Counted from the first letter of the stretch, positions 44,258 through 53,664 are shown. The stretch is DNA of 64,000 nucleotides from Pseudogulbenkiania sp. MAI-1 (GCF_000527175.1 NZ_AZUR01000001.1:2952501-3016500), one strand, 5' to 3'. The notes: generated by a model from the sequence alone, not told the origin. Numbers and translations: made by a program.

Positions 44258-45418
44258 ATGATCGGTTCCGAATTGGCGCAGCAGATCGTCGAGCGGGCGA
44301 TGAAAATCATCCCGTTCAGCGTGAACGTCATGGATGCGCGCGGCATCATCATCGCGAGCGGGAACGTCGACCGGATCGGCGACCTGCACCCCGGTGCCCA
44401 GTTGGCGCTCGCCCGTGCCGGCACCGTCGAAATCGACGACGCGGCGATCCCGAACCTGCCGGGTGCCAAGGCGGGCATCAACCTGCCGCTGAGCGTGCGC
44501 GGGGAGATCTGCGGGGTGGTGGGCATCACCGGACAGCCCGAGCAGGTACGCCAGTTCGGCGAGCTGGTGCGTCTGACCGCCGAGATGATCCTGGAACAAG
44601 CTCAGCTCATCGGCGAGCTGCAGCGCGAGAAAAAATACCGCGAGGAGTTCGTGTTCCAGCTGATCACGCAGTCGGGCATGTCCAGCGCCAGCATGGAGGC
44701 CTGGGCGGCGCGCCTGGGTATCGACGTGCGCCAGACCCGGGCGGTGATCGTGCTGGAACTGGCCGAGGAGATGCAGCGCCCCGACGTGGCGCTGTCCCGC
44801 TTGCAGCGCGTGCAAACGGAACTGGCGACGCACTGGCCGGCGCTGCTGATGGCCGTTATCAACCCGCGCGAGCTGGCCCTCCTCGAACCGTTCGACGCCT
44901 CGGGGGGCCACCGCGAGCGTTCGACCCGGGCGCGCAAGCGCCTGCAAGCGCTCGCCGACGTGCTGGACGAGGAGCTCGGCAAGTCCTCGGTGCTGGCCAT
45001 GGGGGTGGCCTTGCCCGGCCTGGACGGGGCGGCCGCGTCCTATCAGGCGGCGAAAAATACCGCCCGCGTCGGCCGCCTGCGCGATCCGCAGCGGCAGCTC
45101 TTCTCCTACTACGAGCTGAGCTTGCCGGTGCTGTTGTCGGGGCTGGACGTCGGCTGGCAGGCGGAGCAGCTGCAGCAGTTGCTGGTGCGGCTGAAAGCGT
45201 CCGACGGCAAGAGCGGCACGCTGCTCAAAACCTTGACGGCCTGGTTCGCCAACAACACCCACCCCAGTTCGACGGCCAAGGCCATGCATATCCATCGCAA
45301 TACCCTGGATTACCGCCTGCAGAAGATCGGCGAACTCACCGGGCTGGACCTCGACAACACCGACGACCGCTTGCTGCTGTACGTCGCGCTGCAATTGAAA
45401 AACCCGTCGTCGAGCTGA
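44258..45418 (+). CDS. cdaR: CdaR-type sugar diacid regulator
   Basis: A 386-residue transcriptional regulator. The N-terminal diacid-recognition domain is recognised by LAQQIVERAMKIIPFSVNVM, DARGIIIASGNVDRIGDLHP and GAKAGINLPLSVRGEICGVV. The C-terminal PucR-type helix-turn-helix reads TAKAMHIHRNTLDYRLQKIG. CdaR of E. coli responds to glycerate and activates glucarate, galactarate and glycerate genes, which fits its position divergent from glycerate 2-kinase. ATG 44258 follows GGGAGGACGAGC. Confidence 0.92.
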   Translation: MIGSELAQQIVERAMKIIPFSVNVMDARGIIIASGNVDRIGDLHPGAQLALARAGTVEIDDAAIPNLPGAKAGINLPLSVRGEICGVVGITGQPEQVRQFGELVRLTAEMILEQAQLIGELQREKKYREEFVFQLITQSGMSSASMEAWAARLGIDVRQTRAVIVLELAEEMQRPDVALSRLQRVQTELATHWPALLMAVINPRELALLEPFDASGGHRERSTRARKRLQALADVLDEELGKSSVLAMGVALPGLDGAAASYQAAKNTARVGRLRDPQRQLFSYYELSLPVLLSGLDVGWQAEQLQQLLVRLKASDGKSGTLLKTLTAWFANNTHPSSTAKAMHIHRNTLDYRLQKIGELTGLDLDNTDDRLLLYVALQLKNPSSS

Positions 45419-45553
45419 GCGCCGGCAGGCATCGGGCCTGTCCCTCCATGCACGCCATATCCGGTTGCGGTGCGCGGCCACCCTGATCAAGACCACGACA
45501 AAGTAATACACTGACAGCATCCCCCCTCTGGCCGACCGAGAGAAGGAGCCAAC

Positions 45554-46528
45554 ATGAGGATGCTTCGGCAAGGCGGAGCGCGGCTGACAACGATGGTGCT
45601 CGCCCTGCTGCTGGCCGCCTGCGGCCAGGACGACGACCGAACCTACCAGGGTTATGTGGAAGGCGAATACCTCTACCTCGCCGCGCCCTCCGCCGGCTAC
45701 CTGCAGACGCTGAACACCGCACGCGGCAGTCGGGTGCGCGCCGGCGCCGCGCTGTTCGCCATCGCCCCCGACCCGGAACGGCAGGGGCTGGAGGAAGCCG
45801 AGGCGCGGGTGCAATCGGCCGAAGAGAAGCTGCAGAACCTGAAGGAGCCGCGCCGGCCGCCGGAAATCGCCGCCGTCGAAGCCCAGTTGCAATCGGCCGA
45901 GGCCGCGCTGCGCCTGGCCGAGACCCAGTTGCGCCAGCAGCGGGCGCTGGCGCGCCAGGGCTTCATCTCGCAGGCACGGCTCGACGAGGCGATCGCCGCG
46001 CGCGAACAGGCCGCGGCCCAGGCCGATGCGCTGCGCCAGCAGCTCGCAAGCGCCCGCATCACGCTCGGCCGCCCGCCCGAGGTGCGCAGTGCCGAGGCCG
46101 AACTGGAGGCGGCCCGGGCGCTGGCGGCGCAGAAACGCTGGCAGTTGGAGAAGAAATCGGTGCGCGCCCCGGCCGGGGGCGAGATCGTTGAGACCTACTA
46201 CCGCCCCGGCGAATGGGTGGCGGCCGGCCAGCCGGTGGCGAGCCTACTGCCGGACGACCGCCGGCGCATCCGCTTCTTCGTGCCGGAAACCGTGGTTGCC
46301 CAACTGCGCCCAGGTCGCAAGGTGGACGTCGCCTGCGACGGCTGTCCGAATCCGCTGTCCGCGACGGTGACCTTCATCGCGGCGCAGGCCGAATACACCC
46401 CGCCGGTGATCTACAGCCGCGGCAGCCGCGAGAAGCTGGTGTTCCGGGTCGAAGCCGTCCCCACCCCGCAGCAAGCCACGGTTTTGCGTCCCGGCCTGCC
46501 GGTAGACGTGCGCCTCTCGGGAGGATGA
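45554..46528 (+). CDS. HlyD-family periplasmic adaptor, lipoprotein (YhiI-like)
   Basis: A 324-residue membrane fusion protein with a lipobox-like leader (LALLLAACGQDDD). Then come a lipoyl half-domain (EGEYLYLAAPSAGYLQTL), a coiled hairpin (EEAEARVQSAEEKLQNL to QADALRQQLASARITLG), the second lipoyl half (KKSVRAPAGGEIVETYYRPG) and a barrel. It is the adaptor of an ABC-type tripartite exporter with the ATPase gene starting 1 base after its stop. Substrate unknown; relatives are linked to drug or dye efflux. Confidence 0.85.
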   Translation: MRMLRQGGARLTTMVLALLLAACGQDDDRTYQGYVEGEYLYLAAPSAGYLQTLNTARGSRVRAGAALFAIAPDPERQGLEEAEARVQSAEEKLQNLKEPRRPPEIAAVEAQLQSAEAALRLAETQLRQQRALARQGFISQARLDEAIAAREQAAAQADALRQQLASARITLGRPPEVRSAEAELEAARALAAQKRWQLEKKSVRAPAGGEIVETYYRPGEWVAAGQPVASLLPDDRRRIRFFVPETVVAQLRPGRKVDVACDGCPNPLSATVTFIAAQAEYTPPVIYSRGSREKLVFRVEAVPTPQQATVLRPGLPVDVRLSGG

Positions 46529-46529
46529 G

Positions 46530-47459
46530 ATGGAATTCGCCATCGACGTCACCGCCCTCAACAAGCACTTCGGCGACAAGCACGTGGTGCGCGACCTGTC
46601 GCTGCAGGTGCGCGAGGGCGAGATCTACGGCTTTCTCGGCCCCAACGGCAGCGGCAAGACCACCTCGATCCGCATGCTGTGCGGACTGCTGACGCCGGAC
46701 AGCGGCAGCGGGCGCTGCCTGGGTTACGACGTGCTGACGCAAAGCGCCGAGATCAAGCGCCAGGTGGGCTACATGACCCAGCGGTTCTCGCTGTGGGACG
46801 ACCTGACCATCGCCGAGAACCTGGATTTCGTGGCGCGCATGTTCGGCATGAGCGGCCGGCGCGAGGCGGTCGACCGGGCACTGGAAGACCTCGGCCTGTC
46901 GGGACGGCGCGACCAGCTCGCCGGCACGCTGTCGGGCGGCTGGAAGCAACGCCTGGCGCTGGCGACCTGCCTGCTGCACCGCCCTCGCCTGCTGCTGCTC
47001 GACGAACCGACCGCCGGCGTCGACCCCAAGGCGCGGCGCGACTTCTGGGAGGAGATCCACCGCCTGTCGGCCGAAGGCATCACCATCCTGGTGTCGACGC
47101 ACTACATGGACGAGGCCGAGCGCTGCCATCGCCTGGCCTACCTGTCCTACGGCAAGCTGCTCGCCGCCGGCACCGCCGACGAGGTGATCGCCGCCCAGCA
47201 GCTCGCCACCTGGGAGCTCTCCGGCCCCGGCCTCGGCGGCTTGGGCGAAGAACTGCGCCGCTTGCCGGGGGTGGAACAGGTAGCGAGCTTCGGGGCGCTG
47301 CTGCACGTCAGCGGCGCCGACGTCGCCACGCTGCAGCCCGAGCTCGAACGCTTCTGCCATGACCACGGCCTCGCGCTGGAGCGCGTCCCCTCGACGCTGG
47401 AAGACGTGTTCATCCGGCTGATGCAGCACAGCCAGGACCCGTTCCAGGAGGCGCCATGA
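46530..47459 (+). CDS. ABC transporter ATP-binding protein
   Basis: A 309-residue ABC ATPase: Walker A GPNGSGKTTSIRMLCG, Q-loop YMTQRFSLWDDLTIAENLDF, signature LSGGWKQRLALATCLLH, Walker B LLLLDEPTAGVDPKARRDFW, H-loop STHYMDEAERCH. It powers the ABC-2 permease whose gene overlaps its stop by 4 bases (ATGA). Together with the HlyD-like adaptor it makes an export system like E. coli YhiI-RbbA-YhhJ or YbhGFSR. Confidence 0.92.
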   Translation: MEFAIDVTALNKHFGDKHVVRDLSLQVREGEIYGFLGPNGSGKTTSIRMLCGLLTPDSGSGRCLGYDVLTQSAEIKRQVGYMTQRFSLWDDLTIAENLDFVARMFGMSGRREAVDRALEDLGLSGRRDQLAGTLSGGWKQRLALATCLLHRPRLLLLDEPTAGVDPKARRDFWEEIHRLSAEGITILVSTHYMDEAERCHRLAYLSYGKLLAAGTADEVIAAQQLATWELSGPGLGGLGEELRRLPGVEQVASFGALLHVSGADVATLQPELERFCHDHGLALERVPSTLEDVFIRLMQHSQDPFQEAP

Positions 47460-48595
47460 GCCGCTCCCCCCTTACCCGTTTCTCGCTGCAACGCTGGCTC
47501 GGTATCGTCGTCAAGGAGTTCATCCAGCTCAAACGCGACCGGCTGACCTTCGGCATGATCATCGGCATCCCGATCATCCAGCTGACGCTGTTCGGCTTCG
47601 CCATCAATTCCGACCCCAAGCACCTGCCCACCGCCGTGGTGATGGCCGAGGCGAGCCCGTTCAGCCGCGCCTACCTCGCCGCGATGCGGAACAGCGACTA
47701 TTTCGACCTGGTGGGCAGCGTGAGCAGCGAACGCGAGGCCCAGCGCCTGCTGGACCGCGGCGACGTGCAGTTTGTCATCACCTTCCCGGCCGGCTTCCAG
47801 CGCGCGCTGGTGCGCGGCGAGCAGCCGGCGCTGCTGGTCGAGGCCGACGCCACCGACCCGGTGGCCGCGGGCGGCGCGATCTCCGTGCTCAACCATCTCG
47901 GCAACGAGGTGTTCGCGCCCGACCTGCCCGGCTTCCACCCACCGGGAAAACCGCTGATCGAGTTGCGCATCCACAAGCGCTACAACCCGGAAGGGGTGAC
48001 CGCCTACAACATCGTGCCGGGGCTGATGGGGGTGATCCTGACCATGACCATGGTGCTGATGACGGGGCTCGCCATGACCCGCGAGCGCGAGCGCGGCACC
48101 TTCGAGAACCTGCTGGCCACGCCCGCCACGCCGCTCGAGGTGATGACCGGCAAGATCGTGCCCTACATCCTGATCGGGCTGATCCAGGTGTCGCTGGTGC
48201 TGCTGGCGGCGCGCTGGATCTTCGGCGTGCCGATGCTGGGCAGCCTGCTGTTGCTGTACGCGGTGGTGCTGCTGTTCATCTGCGCCAACCTGACGCTCGG
48301 CATCACCTTCAGCTCGATCGCGCGCAACCAGCTGCAGGCGATGCAGATGACCTTCTTTTTCTTCCTGCCCTCGATACTGCTGTCGGGCTTCATGTTCCCG
48401 TTCCGCGGCATGCCGGGCTGGGCGCAGGCCATCGGCAACTGCCTGCCGCTGACCCATTTCCTGGTGCTGGTGCGCGGCATCCTGCTCAAGGGCAACGATG
48501 CCAGCCTGCTGTGGCCGCAGGTGTGGCCGATCCTGGCGTTCATGGCGGTGGTGTTGGGGATAGGACTGAAGACCTTCCGCCGCACGCTGGATTGA
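47456..48595 (+). CDS. ABC-2 type permease (YhhJ/YbhR-like)
   Basis: A 379-residue permease: one N-terminal span, a large extracytoplasmic domain, and five C-terminal spans (GLMGVILTMTMVLMTGLAMT, RERERGTFENLLATPATPLE, LLSGFMFPFRGMPGWAQAIG). It is the membrane part of the exporter encoded with the two preceding genes. Oddly, a copy of its last 41 codons occurs again at 56363-56487, beside a selO fragment. Confidence 0.9.
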   Translation: MSRSPLTRFSLQRWLGIVVKEFIQLKRDRLTFGMIIGIPIIQLTLFGFAINSDPKHLPTAVVMAEASPFSRAYLAAMRNSDYFDLVGSVSSEREAQRLLDRGDVQFVITFPAGFQRALVRGEQPALLVEADATDPVAAGGAISVLNHLGNEVFAPDLPGFHPPGKPLIELRIHKRYNPEGVTAYNIVPGLMGVILTMTMVLMTGLAMTRERERGTFENLLATPATPLEVMTGKIVPYILIGLIQVSLVLLAARWIFGVPMLGSLLLLYAVVLLFICANLTLGITFSSIARNQLQAMQMTFFFFLPSILLSGFMFPFRGMPGWAQAIGNCLPLTHFLVLVRGILLKGNDASLLWPQVWPILAFMAVVLGIGLKTFRRTLD

Positions 48596-48639
48596 GAGGA
48601 CAAGGGAGACCTGCACCACGTGAATGACGCTCCCCCGGT

Positions 48640-49503
48640 TCAGCCGTCCCTGCCCTCGCCCAGCTGCTCTCGCATCGTTTCCAACTCGCGCAGGCGATTG
48701 CTGATGCTGTCCCAGTAACGGGTATTGATGGCCGCGATCAGCGCATCGACCAGCATCAACAGCGGCGTATTGGTGTCCCATCCGGCAGGGCCGGCGGTAT
48801 GTGCGGCCAGGGTGTAGCGGGCACAGCGCGCCGCCGGCGACAGCCACTGGTCGGTGAACAGCACCACCTGCACCTTGCGCTCGGCCGCCATTTCCGCCAT
48901 GCGCCGCGCGTCTTGCCAGTAGCGGCGGATGTCGAACACCACCAGCACGTCGCGCTTGTCCATGTCCACCAGATGGTCGGCCCACCCCGCCGGCAGCGAG
49001 CGCAGCAGCGTGACGTCCGGGCGGATCACCTTGAGGTGGTGGCACAGGTAGGCGGCGATGGGTTCGGTCAGCCGACCGCCCAGCAGCCAGATGCGGCGCC
49101 GGGGGTCAGCCAGCAACTCCACGGCGCCGTCGAACTCGGCACGGCTGACGTTGGCCGCCGTCTGTAGCATCAACTCGGCCTGCCGGCGCACAAAGTTGCC
49201 GAGGAAATCGTCCTCCGCCGTCCCCGCCCCGGGGTCGCGCCGAACCAGCGGCGACTGCAGGCGGGCCTCCAGTTCGCTGCGCAGCGCCGCCTGGAACGCG
49301 GAGTAGCTGTCAAAGCCCAGTTTGCCCACCAGGCGCAGCACGGTAGGGCCGCTAACATCCACCCGGGCGGCCAGCTGCGCGATGGTTTCCAGGCCGGCCA
49401 CCGGATAGTTCGCCAGCAATGTGCGCGCAATCTTGCGTTCGGTCGGTGTCAGCCGGTCCATTTCGGTGCGCAGCATTTCTGCAACAGAGCGGTTCTGGCT
49501 CAT
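48640..49503 (-). CDS. RpiR/MurR-family transcriptional regulator
   Basis: A 287-residue regulator with an N-terminal RpiR helix-turn-helix (LTPTERKIARTLLANYPVAG, AQLAARVDVSGPTVLRLVGK) and a C-terminal SIS domain (RIWLLGGRLTEPIAAYLCHH, VLVVFDIRRYWQDARRMAEM). SIS domains usually bind phosphosugars; some RpiR regulators of amine catabolism have diverged ligands. It is divergent from the glutamine-synthetase-like operon and very likely controls it. ATG 49503 follows GGAGACGCCCG; the longer frame reads through the promoter region. Confidence 0.85.
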   Translation of the reverse strand: MSQNRSVAEMLRTEMDRLTPTERKIARTLLANYPVAGLETIAQLAARVDVSGPTVLRLVGKLGFDSYSAFQAALRSELEARLQSPLVRRDPGAGTAEDDFLGNFVRRQAELMLQTAANVSRAEFDGAVELLADPRRRIWLLGGRLTEPIAAYLCHHLKVIRPDVTLLRSLPAGWADHLVDMDKRDVLVVFDIRRYWQDARRMAEMAAERKVQVVLFTDQWLSPAARCARYTLAAHTAGPAGWDTNTPLLMLVDALIAAINTRYWDSISNRLRELETMREQLGEGRDG

Positions 49504-49560
49504 CGGGCGTCTCCATACAAGGTTTCTTACATCTTGGAGCAGTCGTCGCTGCAGTGCAAC

Positions 49561-49574
49561 GTAATTTTTATTAC
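49561..49574. promoter_or_regulatory. Putative operator of the RpiR-type regulator
   Basis: GTAAT-TTTT-ATTAC is a perfect inverted repeat, extended on the right to ATTACA. It resembles the TGTAAT..ATTACA boxes of RpiR-family HexR, with a spacer one base longer. It lies 58 bp from the regulator start and just upstream of the -35 of the divergent operon. Confidence 0.5.
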
Positions 49575-49583
49575 AAATTAAGC

Positions 49584-49612
49584 TTGCACAGCAAAAAAAT
49601 AACATTTACTAC
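49584..49612 (+). promoter_or_regulatory. Putative sigma-70 promoter of the amine operon
   Basis: TTGCAC (49584-49589), a 17-base AT-rich spacer and TACTAC (49607-49612), 60 bp upstream of the first gene. The putative regulator palindrome lies 10 bp before the -35. Confidence 0.5.
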
Positions 49613-49671
49613 TATTGCAGAGGGGCGGAACAGGCTCCGTTTTCTGTCTGCAAGGAAAGGCTGAGGAGACA

Positions 49672-51039
49672 ATGAATCCACTCGACGTAAAAACCGCCGC
49701 CGACCTGCGTACCTTGGTGCAAGAGCGCAATCTGCGGCAGATCAAGGTCGGGCTGTACGACCTCGATGGCGTTATGGCCGGCAAGTACATCTCGCGCGAC
49801 AAGTTCCTGTCCGCCCTCGATGGCGGCTTCGGCTTCTGCGACGTGGTGTTCGGCTGGGACGTGAACGACCGGCTGTACGACAACACCACGCTCACCGGCT
49901 GGCAGAAGGGCTACGCCGACGCCCAGGTGCGGCTGATACCGGAGACCTGCCGCGAGCTGCCACTGGAAGACAACATGATCCTGGTGCAGGGCGAGGTGAC
50001 GGGCCGGCTGGAAGCGCTCTGCCCACGCGGCCTGCTGCGCCGGGTAGCAGATCGTGCCCGCAAGATGGGCTTCGAGGCCATGGCCGGCATCGAGTACGAA
50101 TTTCTGGTGGCCGATGAAAGCAACGAGTCGCTGCTCGGGCGTAGCTATCGCGACATCAAGCCGCTGGGACGCGGCGCCTGTGGTTACTCGGTGCTGCGCA
50201 ACTCCGTCAACACCGAGTTCTACCGCGGCCTGATCGAGCTGTGTGAACGCATGAACATGCCGCTGGAAGGCTTCCACGAGGAAACCGGCCCCGGCCAGCT
50301 GGAGGCGGCGCTCACCGTGGACCAAGCACTGCCGGCCGCCGACAACGCCGCGCTGTTCAAGACCTTCAGCAAGGTACTGGCGCAGAAACAGGGCCGCACC
50401 GCCTGCTTCATGGCCAAGTGGCACCAGGACTATTCCGGCCAAGGCGGCCACATCCACATCTCGCTGAAGAACGGCGATGGCAGCAGCGCTTTCTACGACG
50501 CCAGCCAGCCGCACAATATCAGCCGCACCATGCGCCACTTCATTGGCGGCCTGCAACTGCTGATGCCGCAGTTCATGAGTCTCGCCGCCCCGACCATCAA
50601 CAGCTTCCGTCGCCTGGTGCCCGGCTACTGGGCGCCCACCACCGCAACATGGGGCGTAGACAACCGCACCGTCGCCATCCGCGCCATTCCCGGCAGCGCC
50701 AAGTCGCAGCGCGTGGAATACCGCCTGCCCGGCGCCGACTCCAACCCCTACCTCGCGCTGGCAAGCGGACTGGCGGCAGGCCTCTACGGCATCGCCAACG
50801 AGATCGAGCCTGACGCGCCGATCAGCGGCAACGGCTACCTGCTTGACGTGTCGCCGGAACGCCAGCTGCCGCGCTCGCTGTGGGAGGCGGCCCAGGCACT
50901 GAAGCACTCCGCCGCCGCCCGCGACTGGTTCGGCGACGACTTCGTCGATCACTTCGCTGCCACCCGCGAGTGGGAGGAACGCGAGTTCCAGCGCCACGTG
51001 ACCGATTGGGAATTGAACCGCTACTTCGAGATCATCTGA
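49672..51039 (+). CDS. Glutamine-synthetase-like gamma-glutamyl-amine ligase
   Basis: A 455-residue enzyme of the glutamine synthetase fold that probably joins glutamate to an amine with ATP, as PuuA and GlnA3/GlnA4 types do. Beta-grasp start: LRQIKVGLYDLDGVMAGKYI. Catalytic motifs: GIEYEFLV, HEETGPGQLEAALT, MAKWHQDYSGQGGHIHISL and RRLVPGYWAPTTATWG then NRTVAIRAI. The adenylylation loop of true GlnA is absent. GAGGAG precedes ATG 49672. The partner genes (two dehydrogenases, a gamma-glutamyl hydrolase and an ethanolamine-type permease) argue for ligation of an amino alcohol, not for ammonia assimilation. Confidence 0.88.
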   Translation: MNPLDVKTAADLRTLVQERNLRQIKVGLYDLDGVMAGKYISRDKFLSALDGGFGFCDVVFGWDVNDRLYDNTTLTGWQKGYADAQVRLIPETCRELPLEDNMILVQGEVTGRLEALCPRGLLRRVADRARKMGFEAMAGIEYEFLVADESNESLLGRSYRDIKPLGRGACGYSVLRNSVNTEFYRGLIELCERMNMPLEGFHEETGPGQLEAALTVDQALPAADNAALFKTFSKVLAQKQGRTACFMAKWHQDYSGQGGHIHISLKNGDGSSAFYDASQPHNISRTMRHFIGGLQLLMPQFMSLAAPTINSFRRLVPGYWAPTTATWGVDNRTVAIRAIPGSAKSQRVEYRLPGADSNPYLALASGLAAGLYGIANEIEPDAPISGNGYLLDVSPERQLPRSLWEAAQALKHSAAARDWFGDDFVDHFAATREWEEREFQRHVTDWELNRYFEII

Positions 51040-51040
51040 C

Positions 51041-52426
51041 ATGAGCCAGACCTTTTCCGTTATCTCCCCCATCGACGGCAGCGAGCTGCTGCAACACCCC
51101 TACCACGACACCGCCGCGGTGCGCGCCACACTGGACGCGGCCAAGCTGGCCAGAAAGAGCTGGCGCCACACCAGCCTGACCGAGCGCAAACTGATGGTAG
51201 GCCGCGCCGTGGACGAACTGGTGGCACGCAAGGAGCGCATCGCCGACGCCATCACCCGCCAGATCGGCCGGCCGATCAGCCAGTCGCCGGGCGAGGTGCG
51301 CGGGCTGGAAGAGCGCGCCCGCACCATGCTGGCGCTGGCCGACGAAGGGCTGGCCGACATCCGCCCCGCACCGAAAGAAGGCTTCGAGCGCTTCCTGCGC
51401 CGCGAGCCGCTGGGCACGGTGCTGGTGCTGGCTCCGTGGAACTACCCCTTCCTGACGGCCATCAACACCATCGTGCCGGCGCTGGTGGCCGGCAACGCGG
51501 TGATCCTCAAGCACTCCAGCCAGACGCCGCTGGTGGCCGAACTGTTCGACGAGGCGTTCAAGGCCGCCGGGCTGCCGGCCGGGGTGTTCCAGGTGCTGCA
51601 CCTCGACCACGCCAGCACGCTGCAGCTGGTGGCCTCGCCTGACGTCGACTTCGTCGCCTTTACCGGCTCGGTGGAGGGCGGTCGTGCAGTACAGCGTGCC
51701 GCCGCCGAGCGCTTCATCGGCATAGGGCTGGAACTGGGCGGCAAGGATCCGGCCTACGTGCGCGAGGACGCCGACCTACCGTCGGCCATCGAGAACCTGG
51801 TGGACGGCGCCTTCTTCAACTCCGGCCAATCCTGCTGCGGCATCGAGCGCATCTACGTGCACCGTCGCCACTACGACGCCTTCGTCGCCGGCTTCGTGGA
51901 GCTTACCAAGGCTTACCGCTTCGGCAACCCGCTGGACCCGAACACCAACCTCGGGCCGATGGTGCGAGCCTCCTCGGCCGAGTTCGTGCGCGGCCAGATC
52001 GCCGAGGCCGTGCGGCAAGGCGCCAGCACGCTGATTCCGGCCGGCCACTTTGCCGCCGATGCGCCGGGCACGGCGTATCTCGCGCCACAGGTGCTGGTGA
52101 ACGTCAACCATGGCATGCGCGTGATGAGCGAGGAAAGCTTTGGTCCGGTGATCGGCATCATGGCGGTGGACGGCGACGAGCAGGCCATTGCACTGATGAA
52201 CGACAGCCGCTACGGCCTGACTGCGTCGATCTGGACCGCCGACCGCGACGCCGCGGTGCGCCTGGGCGAGCGCCTCGAAACCGGCACGGTGTTCATGAAC
52301 CGTTGCGACTACCTGGATCCGACGCTGGCATGGACCGGCGTCAAGGACACCGGGCGCGGCGTGTCGCTATCGGTGCTGGGCTATGGCCAGCTGACTCGCG
52401 TCAAATCCTTCCACCTCAAGGACTAA
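51041..52426 (+). CDS. Aldehyde dehydrogenase of the amine operon
   Basis: A 461-residue NAD(P)-dependent aldehyde dehydrogenase. Catalytic Glu lies in GIGLELGGKDPAYV and the nucleophile Cys in FFNSGQSCCGIERIYVH; the cofactor motif FTGSVEGGRAV and APWNYPFLTAINTIVPALVA are present. It starts 1 base after the stop of the ligase gene. In the proposed route it oxidises the gamma-glutamyl aldehyde to the acid, the part played by PuuC in putrescine breakdown. Confidence 0.92.
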   Translation: MSQTFSVISPIDGSELLQHPYHDTAAVRATLDAAKLARKSWRHTSLTERKLMVGRAVDELVARKERIADAITRQIGRPISQSPGEVRGLEERARTMLALADEGLADIRPAPKEGFERFLRREPLGTVLVLAPWNYPFLTAINTIVPALVAGNAVILKHSSQTPLVAELFDEAFKAAGLPAGVFQVLHLDHASTLQLVASPDVDFVAFTGSVEGGRAVQRAAAERFIGIGLELGGKDPAYVREDADLPSAIENLVDGAFFNSGQSCCGIERIYVHRRHYDAFVAGFVELTKAYRFGNPLDPNTNLGPMVRASSAEFVRGQIAEAVRQGASTLIPAGHFAADAPGTAYLAPQVLVNVNHGMRVMSEESFGPVIGIMAVDGDEQAIALMNDSRYGLTASIWTADRDAAVRLGERLETGTVFMNRCDYLDPTLAWTGVKDTGRGVSLSVLGYGQLTRVKSFHLKD

Positions 52427-52442
52427 CCCGACAAACCGCCCC

Positions 52443-52469
52443 CGGCCTGTCCGTTGCAGCGACAGGCCG
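52443..52469. other. Intercistronic hairpin between the two dehydrogenase genes
   Basis: CGGCCTGTC and GACAGGCCG form a perfect 9-bp stem with a 9-base loop. There is no T-run. It may tune expression or mRNA stability in the operon. Confidence 0.55.
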
Positions 52470-52497
52470 TCACCCGACAAGCAAAGGATCTAGCGTC

Positions 52498-53664
52498 ATG
52501 CAACTCAAAGGCAACTGGAACTACCCAACCTCCATCCGCTTCGGCGCCGGCCGCGCCAGCGAGCTGCCGGCCATGTGCGGCGAGCTCTCCATCAAGCGCC
52601 CGCTGCTGGTCACCGACCCCGGGCTCGCGAAACTGCCGTTAGTCGCCCGGCTGATGGACTACCTGCAGACGGCCGGCCTGACGGCCAGCGTGTTCTGTGA
52701 CCTGCGCCCCAACCCGGTCGGCCGCGACGTCGAGGCTGGCGTGAACGCCTACCAGGCAGGCCACCACGACGGCGTAATCGCCGTCGGCGGCGGCAGCGCA
52801 CTGGATGTGGGCAAGGCCATCGCGCTGATGGTGGGCCAGGACCGCCCGCTGTGGGATTTCGAGGACGTCGGCGACAACTGGACCCGTGTCAACGTGGCCG
52901 GCGTGGCACCGACCATCGCCGTGCCCACCACAGCCGGCACCGGCTCTGAAGTGGGACGCGCCTCGCTGATCATCGACGAGAACGGCCACCGCAAGGTAAT
53001 CATCTTCCACCCGGCGATGCTGCCCAGGCTGGTGCTGGCCGATCCCGAGCTGACCTGCGGCCTGCCTCACCACCTGACCGCTGCCACCGGCATCGACGCC
53101 TTCGTGCACAACCTGGAGGCGTTCTGCTCGCCGTTCTACCACCCGATCGCGCAGGGCGTGGCGCTGGAAGGCATGAAGCTGGTGCACGACTGGCTGGAAA
53201 AGGCCTGCGCGAACGGCAACGACATCGAGGCGCGCTCGCACATGCTGGCGGCGTCGATCATGGGTGCCACCGCGTTCCAGAAAGGGCTGGGCGGCGTGCA
53301 CGCACTGGCGCACCCGATCGGCGCGCACTTCGACACCCACCACGGCCTCGCCAACGCCATCCTGCTGCCCTACGTACTAGTGAAAAACCGTCCGGCGATC
53401 GAGGACCGGCTGGCCGCCGCGGCGAGCTACATCGGCCTCGCCGACGCCAGCTTCGACGGCTTCCTCGCCTGGATCGTCGCGCTGCGCGCCAAGCTGGGCA
53501 TCGCCCATACGCTGAGCGAGACCGGCATCGGCATTGAACACGCCGAGCAGATTGGCCACGAGGCCAAACAAGACCCGAGCGATGGCGGCAACCCGCTGCC
53601 GCTGTCGGCCGACGACTACGCGGACATCTTCCGCGCCGCCTGCGAGGGACGACTCCATGGCTAA
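52498..53664 (+). CDS. Iron-type (group III) alcohol dehydrogenase
   Basis: A 388-residue alcohol dehydrogenase of the iron-containing family: SIRFGAGRASELPAM, the NAD motif GGGSALDVGKAIALM, PTTAGTGSEVGRASLIID and the metal ligands within TAATGIDAFVHNLEAF and GGVHALAHPIGAHFDTHHGL. ATG 52498 has AAAGGAT upstream. In a Puu-type pathway this position is filled by the amine oxidase PuuB; an alcohol dehydrogenase instead implies that the glutamylated substrate ends in a hydroxyl. It overlaps the next gene by 8 bases. Confidence 0.9.
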   Translation: MQLKGNWNYPTSIRFGAGRASELPAMCGELSIKRPLLVTDPGLAKLPLVARLMDYLQTAGLTASVFCDLRPNPVGRDVEAGVNAYQAGHHDGVIAVGGGSALDVGKAIALMVGQDRPLWDFEDVGDNWTRVNVAGVAPTIAVPTTAGTGSEVGRASLIIDENGHRKVIIFHPAMLPRLVLADPELTCGLPHHLTAATGIDAFVHNLEAFCSPFYHPIAQGVALEGMKLVHDWLEKACANGNDIEARSHMLAASIMGATAFQKGLGGVHALAHPIGAHFDTHHGLANAILLPYVLVKNRPAIEDRLAAAASYIGLADASFDGFLAWIVALRAKLGIAHTLSETGIGIEHAEQIGHEAKQDPSDGGNPLPLSADDYADIFRAACEGRLHG

